64,000 nucleotides of DNA. It comes from CAG-492 sp045643465. Lineage in GTDB: Bacteria; Bacillota; Clostridia; TANB77; CAG-508. Made by a program: the position numbers and the translations under genes. Where the stretch lies: assembly GCA_045643465.1 (NCBI GenBank), contig JAZUKV010000002.1, forward strand, positions 1 to 64,000, in the 5' to 3' direction. Of this stretch, positions 35,543 through 47,800 are shown piece by piece. Position 1 is the first letter of the stretch. Each line of letters starts with the position of its first letter. Under the pieces are notes generated by a model. That model saw nothing but the letters and a program-made list of their open reading frames with translations. It ran no database searches and was not told the DNA's origin.

Positions 35543-35857
35543 GCAAAAAATCTAAAAAAATTTTCAAATTTTTTATGAATTTGATTAATAATTGATTGCA
35601 TAATTCTATATTATAATTTGCCAGTAAAATGTATATATAATTTAACTAACAATAATTATTGTGAAGTGCTATATTCCGTAAGTTCCACATGAATTTTTAA
35701 AGAGCTATTTGTCCATATATTGGTAATATGTATTATAAATGTAACATAAATGAAACAATCCATGTAAAGCATAAATCCGTAATAAAATTTAAAAGCAAAC
35801 AGAAAAATGAAATTTGCATCTAATAATTTTAATGTATAAAATTTTATAAATTAAAAA
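35543..35857 (+). other. Long AT-rich leader before the 4181-residue gene
   Basis: Over 300 bases without a gene. It contains scattered TATAAT-like words (for example 35612-35617) but no -35/-10 pair with good spacing. The 20-nt box found before the other three surface genes is not present here. The ribosome site AGGAAGG is just beyond its end. I see no riboswitch or clear hairpin. Confidence 0.5.
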
Positions 35858-35875
35858 GTTAGGAAGGTTATATTA

Positions 35876-38800
35876 ATGAAAAGATTAAGTTTTTTGAAAT
35901 GGGTAGTATTCATATGCATTTTTATAATAATTGGCTTATTCTTTAATGAAAGACAGTCAAATGCAGAAGGTACAAGGGATATGTATGATTATACAATAGG
36001 AGGTTCAAGTACTTCATCAAATGTAAATGATAGATGGTTTTTTGATAATTATCTAGAATCTTTTACTGGTGATTCCGTTTACTATAATGGAGACATTAAA
36101 AATAATACAGTTATAAATGTGTACGCAAATGAAGGTGAAAAGATAAAGTTTGCATCTTCTGGATCAGAATTGGAAATAACATATCCAAGTGGCAGTAAAG
36201 AAAATGTGTCTATCGAGCAAATTAATGGGAGTGACGGATTTATTTATAGTTCTGTTGAAGAGAAAAGTAAATCATATAAATATTTAGAAATAGTTGCAAC
36301 TGAAACTGGAGTGTATACATTTTATTTAAAAAATCAAAACTATTGTTCATCTGATACTAATGCAATGATAGATATTTATAATGTTAATAGTACACTTCCA
36401 TTTTCATCTCAAGATAAGGATAGATATATTTCAGCGTGGGATATTCAAGTTGAAGGTTTAGATGGTAATGATATAAATGGTAGAGTTTGGATGGATTACG
36501 TTTCTGTGTATAGAGGATATAGTAAAACAAATAATAATTCGCATGGTAATGTTAAGCTACACATTCTTACAAGTGATGGATATACTTATTTAATGAAATG
36601 CGATGGTATGGATCCTGGAGGAATGAATTTCTTTATAGGAACAAGAGGTTTAATTAATGCACAAACAAATGAAATTTTATACAAGTCTGTTCCAGATTAT
36701 ACGATAGGTAATTCTGTGTATATGCCAGTGCCAACGAATGGAGAAACTAAGGAAGATAAATATGGAAAAATTTTCTTTAATATTCCTTCAGATGATTTAC
36801 CTGATTATATAAAGCCAGAAATAAAAGAAAGTCAAATTACAAAAAAAATAGAATTTAATGGAAGTGAACATAAAGGAGAAGAAAAAAGTTCTGGAATCTT
36901 TACTTTTTCTGTAGACCATAGTGCTTTGTATACTATTAGAATAAAAAATCAAAATACAAATGCAGTTGTAAGAGAGATAAGCAATGTTGCATATGAAGGT
37001 GAAAATACAGTAATATGGGATGGAAAAGATTCTAGTGGTAATTATGCAATTCCAGGTACATATGTTGCTGAACTTGAAGTTAGAAATGGTGAATATCATT
37101 TTATACTAAATGATGTTGAAACTATCCATACAGGTATAACGATTACTTCAGAAGAAAATGAAAGTTCTACTATTTATTACGATAACTCAGATATTGGTGG
37201 ATATTCAAATTTAAGTGGTACAGATTCTAAAGAAACACCATTTAATTATTCGACGGATTTTGGAGATCATAAATTTATTAATATATGGGCATATACGAAT
37301 GTAAAAAATTCAACTGAGTTTTTTATACTTGAAAATCAAACTATACAAAAATATATACTTAAAGGATTAGTTTTTAAGGATAACGATAAAAATAGAGCAT
37401 ATAGTACATTAGTCGATGATCCTATAAGTGAAGTTAAAATAAAAATTATAAATGAAACAACTAGTGAGGAATTTGAAGCGTATACTACATCAAATGGTGG
37501 GTTTAGTATAAATGTTCCTGTTGGAAGATATACTGTAAAAGTTGCAGATGAAAGTAAGCAGGATGTATTAGCTGGCTATACTGTAGTTACTAATAATGAT
37601 GTTCAAACGGCTATTAATGTATCAAGTGATGTTACAATACAAGATATTGGATATGCAATGAATTACAAAAATATAAAGATAGTAAAAAAATGGGATGATG
37701 AAAATAATGCATTTGGTGCTAGACCAGATAAAATTCACATTAAATTGATGAATGGTGATGTCGTAGCTAGAGAAGCAGATGTTACAGATGAAAATTGGGA
37801 ATATATTTTTGAAAAAGTTCCAATATATGATGAGAATGAAGATATTATTAAGTACACTATTGTTGAAGATGATATTCAAAATTATGAATTAGTTGAAACG
37901 ACAAAAGTTCAGTCAGATGATATTGAGACATATATTTTAAAAAACAGAAGAGAAAAGACTAAGATTATTGTAAGAAAAGTATGGGATGACTTTAATAATA
38001 GAGATGGTTTAAGACCGGATTCTATAAATATTAATGTATTGTGTGGATTAAAATTAATTAAAGTGCAAGAGCTAAATGCAAAAAATAATTGGCAATGTGA
38101 GATATTAGTAGATAAATACGATGCTTTAAATGAGGAACAACAATATATTGTTGTTGAAGATGAAATTGAAAATTATTCTTCAGAAAAAGAGATTTTAGAG
38201 GTTAAAGATAATACTCAAACAATACAGTTTACTAACACTCAAAAAACTATAGCAATTGAAGTGTTAAAAACTTGGATAGACAATAACAATGCAGATAATA
38301 CTAGACCAGATTCAATTACAGTACAAATTTTGAACAATAATAACATGGTAGCTGAACATGAGATTACAAAAGATGAAATGTGGAAATATACTTTTGTTGG
38401 ATTACCAAAATATGATGATGATGGTAATGTAATTACATATGAGATAAAAGAAAATGCAATTGATGGGTACAGATTAAATAATATAGATACAAATGTTTTA
38501 GTAACATCAGAAAATAATTTAGATACATTTGAGCTTATAAATGAATATGATAAAACGAATATTAAAGTTAATAAGATATGGGATGATTTTGATAATGCTG
38601 AGAACACGAGACCCGAATTTATTACTGTTCAGATTTTGAATGGTGAATCAGTTGTAGTAGAGCGTGAAATTACAGCTGATGATAATTGGGCATATACATT
38701 TAGAAATCTTAATAAATTTGATGAAGAAGGAAAGGAAATTAATTATTTTGTAAGGGAAACGGATTTAGCAGATTACGAAATGACTAGTCTTAAAAATAAT

Positions 38801-41800
38801 GGAAAGCTAATGAACGTTGATGAAGAAATAGAAATTGAAACATCAGATTATTGGAAAAAAAATGAAGATGGTACATGGCAAAGTACAAATACTGCATATA
38901 GTGGTATTTCAGGGAAATTAAAATCAGAAATATTTGAAGTTACTCGTCCTACAACATTAAATTTTGAAATGTCTGTATCTTGCTATCAAGCAAGTGGAAA
39001 TGGGTTATATTATACACTTAAAAATATAGATACAGATACAACTATAGTATCAACAAACAATGCAAAAATAAGTGGAACATCAAGAGGAATAGTATATAAT
39101 TATTTACAATATGATAAAGTAAGTATACCTCTCGAAAATCCTGGAAGATACCAAATTGAGTTTGTTATTAATAAATATCAAGATGGAAGCGGAACATTAT
39201 ATGGGCTGAATTCAGGATTTGTTAGAAATCTTTCAGTTAAAAAAGAAGGAACAACTGAAGAAGTAGAAATTACAAACAAATATACAAAGAAAAATATTAC
39301 TGTTAAGAAAAATTGGGATGATTTTAATAATTATGATAATTCTAGACCAGAAACTATAACGGTACAATTAAAAAATGGGGAAAATGTAGTTAGAGAGCAT
39401 GAAATTAAGGAAGAAGATAACTGGGAATATACATTTAAAAATCTTGATGTTTATAATCAAGATGGAAGTGTAATTGAATATACAGTTTCTGAAAATAATG
39501 TTGAAGGTTATACACTTGTAGATCAAAATAATATTGGTAAAAGATATACAGTAAATGTACCAGTAACATTTGAGGAATCATCCACTTGGATACAAAATGA
39601 TGATGAAACATGGAAAAGTACAAACTCTGGGGATTATACTAGGGCAACTATAAAGTCCAATAAGTTTATTGTAAGAGATCCAACGACTTTAAATTTTGAT
39701 ATGTCAGTATCTTCATATAATAGCTCTGCATATGGTTTATATTATATAGTTAAAAATGCAGATACAAACGTAACAATTGCAGATACAAGTAATAAGATGA
39801 TATATGGAACATCAAGAGGATCTGTATATGAAAGTTTAAGTTATGATCATATTGAAATACCTATATCTGAAACTGGTGAATATATAATTGAATTTTATTT
39901 TTATAAATATGGAAATGTAGGATTAAACGCAGGATTTTTTAAAAACATATATTTTAAACAAACAGGATATACTGAAGAAATAGATATTACAAATAAATAT
40001 AACCAAATAAATATTGAAGTTGAAAAAAAATGGGAAGATTTTAATAATATTAATAATGTAAGACCAGAGTCAATTAATGTTCAATTAATGAATGGAGATA
40101 CTGTTGTTAGAACAGGGGAGATTTTGGCAAGTAATGATTGGAAATTAAAATTTAACAACTTAGATAAGTATGATTCTAATGGAAATAAAATAAATTATGT
40201 TATTAAAGAAGATAAACTTGAGAACTATGTACTTACAAAACAAGAAGAAACAGGATTGAAATTTGATGATATAAAAGAAATAGATTTTGATACATCATAT
40301 TATTGGAGTAAAAATGCAGATAATGTGTGGACAACTACTAATTCTAGTAAATTAAATTCAAAAGAAATAGTATTAACTGGTCCTTCTATTATTAGTTTTG
40401 ATATGTCTGTATCATGTTATTCATCAAGTTCATGTGGTGCATATTATACATTGACTAATGTTGATACCAATCAGGTTGTAGTAACAACTTCTAATAATAA
40501 ATTAAATGGTACGTCTTTAGGAACTGTATATTCAAATTTAAAATATAATCATATAGAGATTCCTATTGAAACTGCAGGTAAATATGTACTAGAATTAGGA
40601 TATGAAAAATACGGATCAAATACAGGTGGAAGTTATGGATTAAATGCTCCTTACTTTAAAAATGTAAACTGTATTTCGCCTAGAAATACAGTGCAAATGG
40701 AGATTACTAACGAATTAAATACAACAAATTTGAAGATTAACAAAAAGTGGAATGATTTTGACAATAATTATAATGTAAGACCTGATTCAGTTATGGTAGA
40801 AGTTTTTGATGGAGAAAATATAGTGGCAGAGCATGAAATTAAACAAGATGAAGATTGGACTTATACATTCAAAAATTTAAAGAAATGCAACGAAAATGGA
40901 GAGCAAATAAAATATACTGTTAGAGAGAAAAATTTGGAAAACTATAAATTAGGTTTACAAGAAAACAAAGGATTTTTGTACGATATAGGACGAGATGTAG
41001 AAATAGATAGTTATAATTATTGGACAAAAAATACTGATGATGATACATGGAAATCAAATAATACATCTAGTGGTTCAACAGCAACATTGACATCAAAGAT
41101 AATAAATATAGATAAAGAATGTATTTTAAGTTTTGATATTTCAGTTTCTTCATATGATGTTTCAAGTAATTATGGATTAGGATATACTTTAAAAAATGCA
41201 GATACAAATACTACTATTGTAACTACAACAAATGCCAGAATTAAAGGAACTTCAAGAGGAACATCATATGATAGCTTAAAATATGATAGAGTGGAAATTC
41301 CAATACAAACACCAGGTAATTATATAATTGAATTTAACTATTATAGGTATTCATCATCTAGTGGTGGAAACTATGGCTTAAATTCGGGATTTGTTAAAAA
41401 TATTAAAGTATTTGAAAAAGGTATTACTCAGGATATTGATATAACAAACGAATTAAATATTATAAATTTAAAAGTTGATAAAAATTGGTTGGATGCTAAA
41501 AATGTTGAGGGCAAAAGACCAGAAAAAATTCATGTAAGTGTTATGAATGGGGAAAATCAAGTTGCAGAGCATGACATTACAGCAGCAGATGATTGGACAT
41601 ATACTTTTACAAATCTAAAAAAATATGATGAAAATGAAAATGATATAGAATATGTAATAAACGAAGATCCTATTGATAATTACGTTAAAACAAACCAAAA
41701 AGATAAAGGTTTTGCAATTGATAAAAGAGCTGACGTTTCTTTAGAATCTGTTAATGATTGGACATTAAGAGCTGATGGAACATGGGAAACTGTAATAACA

Positions 41801-44800
41801 AGTAACAAAACAGATATATTAAGAGGAAACTTTACTATTGAAGATCCTACTACATTAGAATTTGATATATCAGTTTCAACATATAACAGCAAATCATATG
41901 GATTATATTATATATTGAAAAATATAGATACAAATGAAACAATAATAACAACAAATAATAATAAGCTGTATGGTACAAGTAGAGGAACAGTATACGAAAA
42001 TTTACAATTTGAACATGTAGCTATTCCAATTGAGAAGGCAGGTAATTATCAACTTGAATTTAATTATTATAGATATCAAAATTCTACTGGTGGTTCAAAT
42101 GGATTAAATACAGCTTATGTTAAAAATGTTTTTTATAAAGAAAAGGCAAATACAAAAAATATTGAAATTACCAACGAGTATGACAAGGTTGATTTAATGG
42201 TTAGAAAAAATTGGAATGATTATTTTAATTATTATGAAAGTCAACCAGATGCAATACATGTTAAATTGATGAATGGAGATTCACTTGTTGATGAACATGA
42301 CATTACAAAAGAAAATGAATGGGAATATACTTTTACAAATATTGATAAATTCGATGAAAATGGAAATAAAATAAATTACACTATTGTTGAGGATGCAGTT
42401 AATAATTATGATTTTGTTGATACAAAGAAAATTGAAAATCTTAAGGGGGCTAGTTCAAAAATTAATATGCAAAGTTCAGCACAGTGGAATGAAATTGATG
42501 ATGGAACATGGCAAAGCAAAGGTGTAAGTAATGATAATATTGACAGAATAGTTTCAGAAAGTTTTACAGTTGAAAAAGCAGGTGAAATAGATTTTGATGT
42601 TTCAGTTTCAGCTTATAATGTAAATTCATATGGATTGTATTATGAAGTAAAAAATGTTGAAACTGGTGAAACAGTAGTTACAACTGTTAACAATAAATTG
42701 GTAGGTATAGATAGAGGAATTGAATATGCTAGTCTAAAATATGACCATATAAATATTCCAATAGAGCAACCAGGAGTATATCAAATAGAGTTTTGCTATA
42801 GAAGATATACTGGAAGCACAGGTGGAAGTTATGGATTAAATGCAGGATTTTTTAAAAACCTTAGATATACAGAATATAAAAATATAGAAATTATAGAAAT
42901 AACAAATCAATATAATAAAGTAAATGTAGAAGTAACTAAAATTTGGAGAGATGCAGATAATAAATATGGGGTTAGACCAGAGTCAATTCATGTTAAACTA
43001 TTTAATGGACAAAATGTTGTAGCTGAGCATGATATAACAGCTGAAAATAATTGGTCATATGTATTTAGAGATATTGATAAAAACGATGAAAATGGGAATA
43101 AAATTAATTATAGTGTTTTGGAAGATTCAGTAGATGAATATATGTACGTTGGACAAAAAAATAATGGATTATTACGTAATACGCAAATTGATTTAAAATT
43201 CGAAGAATCTGATCAATGGAAACAAAATGATGATGGAACTTGGCAATCTTTAGATTTCATGTATGAAAATGTGGCTAAATCGGAGCCTTTTAAAATTACA
43301 GAGCCAGTAACATTAAGTTTTGATGCTTCTGTGTCAACTTATTCAAGAACGGGTTATGGCTTATATTATGTATTAACTAATTTAGATACAAATACTGAAA
43401 TTGTAAATACTAATAGTAATAGGATAAACGGAACTGATAGAGGTACTGTTTATGAAGATTTACAATATGACAATATAAAAATCGAAATTAATGAGCCTGG
43501 AAGATATCAATTAAAATTCATACATCAAAGATATGGATATACAGGTGGTAGTTATGGATTAGATGCAGGTTTCTTTAAAAATGCTAAATATTTTATTTCA
43601 ACAAATACAGAAGGTATTGAAATCACAAATGAGTTAAATTCAAAAAATATATGTGTAACAAAAACATGGGATGATGATAATAATCTTACTGGCAACAGAC
43701 CAAGCTCAATTAATGTAAGTCTATATGGAAATGGAAGTTTGGTAGATAGCAAGGAAATAACTTCGGATAATGATTGGAATGTAAAATTTGAAAATGTAAA
43801 AAAATATGATACAAATGGGGAAATTATTAAATATGATGTTACTGAAGAAGATGTTGACAAATACATTTGTACAAACATTGAAAAAACAGGTAATATTGAT
43901 AAATATAGTCTTGAAGGAAAAACGATTGATCAATGGAGCAAAAATGATGATGGAGTATGGGAAAGCACAAGTTCGAATAATTATAATCCCGCAAATATAA
44001 CATTTAAAGATATAGATGTTATTGAAAAAGGTATATTGAGTTTTGATATGTCAGTTTCATCTTTTGAATATGAAGGATATGGATTATCATATTCTGTTAA
44101 AAATGTAAATACGAATTCTGTAATTGCAGATACAACATGGAATAAAATTAATGGTATATCAAGAGGAAATGAATATTCAAACTTAAAATATGAGCATGTT
44201 GATATTCCTATAGATGAACCAGGTAAATATGAAATATCATTTATTTTTAATGGATATTACAATTATGTTGGTGGTAATTATGGATTAAACAAAGGTTTTA
44301 TCAAAAATATATCATTTGAAGAATCTATAGCAGCTGAAAAATTTAATTTAACAAATAAATGTAATGTTAAAAATGTATACTTAAAAAAGGTTTGGGATGA
44401 TAATAATAACGAGAAGAATGCAAGACCAAGTTCTATAACAGTAAATGTTAAAAATGGTACAGAAATTGCTGCAACTACAACTGTTTCGGAAAGTGATAAC
44501 TGGGAAGCTGTTATAAATAACTTACCTATATGTGATACAAATGGTGAGATTAATTATACTTTTGAAGAGGCACCAATAGAAAATTACAAATTAGAATCTA
44601 TTGAGTTAAAAGACGATGAAAATTATGTAACAATGAATGAAAATGAAGAAGAGTATCCATGGATTTATGAAAACGGAATATGGCAAAGTGGTAACAAAGG
44701 TATAGATTATACTTCATCAAGAGCAACAACAAATAATTTTGAGATAACGGATGGACAATCTCTACATTTTGAATATGCTATTTCATCAGAGAATACATAT

Positions 44801-47800
44801 GATAAAGGGTTGTATTATATATATAATGCTAATACGGGAGAATGTGTAAAATCAAGTGGATACATAAGTGGTGTAACAAGTGGATCTACTATTGATACGT
44901 TAGTTTTTTCAGAAGAGAATATATATTTGGAAACAGGAACATATTATATTGAATTAAGATATGACAAAGATTCAAGTAATTCTGATGGTGCTGATGTATT
45001 TTGCATAAAAAATATTTACGTTAAAGATGATCAGCCAACTAAACGACTAGTATTAACTAATAAATATGAAAAATCTAAGGATGAGCCTGAATTAGTAACT
45101 ATTTCTGGAACAAAAACTTGGGTAAATGACCATGATAATGCAGATAATACGAGACCAGAAAAAATTACGATCAATTTAATGAATGGAAATGATGTTATTG
45201 AAAGTAAAGATGTAACACCTGATAATGATGGTAACTGGACATATTCTTTTGAAGCATATAAATATGATGGAGATGGTAATGAAATTGCATACACTATCAA
45301 CGAAGAAAGTATAAATGATTATAGTGCAGAAGTTTCTGGAAGTATTGTTGATGGATTTGAAATCACAAATACATACACAGGTAGAATAATGAAAACATTT
45401 ATAATAAACAAGGTGTGGGATGATGAAAATAATAAAGCAAATAAACGTCCAGCATCTGTAAATGTTTCTGTATATAGAGATATTGAAGGAGTAAAAACTT
45501 TAGTAAAAACATATACAATAACAAGTGAAGATATATCAGCAAATACATGGAGTTATGATGTAACTGATTTAGATAAATATGATGAAAATGGAAATGAAAT
45601 AGTTTATACATTTGAAGAAGAAGAAATGGGAAGTATATTCTATCAATTCGCTGAATCAAATATTGAAGATAATAAAGTTACTATAACGAATAAATTTGAA
45701 GTTCCAGATACAAAGGTAAATGCAAAAGTTATAAAAGTTTGGAACGATGAAGAAAACAAGGCAGGTAAGAGATCAAAAGATGTAACAGTTACGTTATATG
45801 CAAATGGAGAGATTACAGATAAAACATATGTATTAAATGCAGAAAATGTTGTAAACACCGAAAATAGTTGGGAGTATACATTTGAAGGTTTGAATAAATA
45901 TGATAATAATGGAGATTCAATTTCATATTCAGTGCAAGAAGTTCTTGACAACAATAATTACGAAATGTCATCAAAGACAGAGTTTGTTCATGAAATGGGA
46001 TTTGTATCAACAATTATAAATACATTTAAGAAAAATACGGAGCTAAGAGATATCGTAGTTAAAAAAGTATGGGATGATGAAGGTAATAAAGCAGGAAAAA
46101 GACCAAATGAAATAACTGTTAATCTATTAAATGGGGAAATAATTAAAACTGCGGTTTTGAATGCCGAAAATAACTGGACAGTTACATTTGAAGGAATACC
46201 AAAATATAATGACCTAAATAATGAAATAGAATATACTGCCGAAGAAACTAATATTACATCAATTTTTTATAAACAAACAAATAATACTGGAATTGCAAAT
46301 GAAAGTGGTGAGATAACAATAACAAATAAATTTGAAGTTCCAGATACTAAAGTGACATTAGATGTTGAAAAAGTATGGGACGATAATGACTCAGAAAAAA
46401 GACCTGAATATATAAGTGTTCAGTTATTGGCAAATGGAACTGCTGAAGGAACAACAATTACATTAGACAGTACTAAACAATGGGCTTATACATATAGTGA
46501 TTTAATTAAATATGATGAAAATGGTAATGAAATTAACTATACAGTAAAAGAGCTTGCAACAAATAATATTTATTATAAAGCTGAAAATGCTAAATATGAT
46601 AAAGTTGGAAATAAAGTTACTATAACAAATAAATTTGTAGTACCAGATGAAAAGGTTAAAGTTAAAGTTAACAAGATATGGGATGATAATGCTGATAATG
46701 CAGAAAAAAGACCTGAGACTTTGGAAATTGAATTATCAAATGGCCAAAAATATATTATGTCTGCAAGTGATGCTGATGTAGTAGATAAAAATATTTGGAC
46801 ATATACATTTGAAAACTTAGAAAAATACAATGCACAGAACGGTGACGAAATTGTGTATACTGCAGTTGAAAATTTTGATAATGAAAATTATACTTCTACA
46901 GTGGAAAATAAAGTTGAGAATGGTGTAAAGGTAATTACATTTACAAATAAATATGCTCCAAATACTGAAAAAAGAGATATATTAGTTGAAAAAATTTGGG
47001 AAGACAGTAACAATGTAAATAACAAGAGACCAACATCAATAATTGTAAAATTATCAGATGGTATAACACAAGTTGGTGAAAAAACAATGTATGCTGACCA
47101 AAATGGTAACTGGACATGCACGTTCAAGGATTTACCAAAATATGATAGTAAAAACAATGAAATTAAATATATAGCAACTGAAATATGCGATTCAATATTC
47201 TATGTAGAAAAAACTCATGAAAACGTAATGAACTCAGATGGTAAAATAACAATAACAAATAAATTTGATGTACCAGATGATACTATAGATATAGCCGTGA
47301 ATAAAGTTTGGGATGATGAAAACAACAGAGATGGTAGAAGACCTGAAATTCTAACAATTGTAATTAAAAATGATGCAGATGAAGAGCTAAAGAGAATAAG
47401 TATTTCTGGTAATGAAAAGACTAATGAAGGCTGGAATGGAACATTCAAGGACATGAGAAAATATGATGAAACAACAGGAGATGAAGCTAAATATAATATA
47501 GATGAAGTTGACGAAAATAATAATCTTGAATTATATATTAAGAGCGTTAATGGAACAACTATTACTAATACATATAAATTAAATAATCCAAGAATAGAAG
47601 ATCCAGTAACATCAAAGAATGGCCCAGAGTTTATTTATAGTAGTGATGAAATATTAGAATATACTGTTACTTATACCGCAACGATAGTTGATTTCTATGG
47701 TGATGCTAATATTAAAATCGTTGACCAATTACCATATGAAATTGACGAAAATTTATCTGATTTAAATGATGGTACTTATGATAAAGCTACAAAACAAATT

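Noticed and set aside
38558..45090. Possible non-coding satellite or mobile repeats at about 725-bp period
   Set aside because: The frame stays open throughout, and differences between copies preserve protein motifs.
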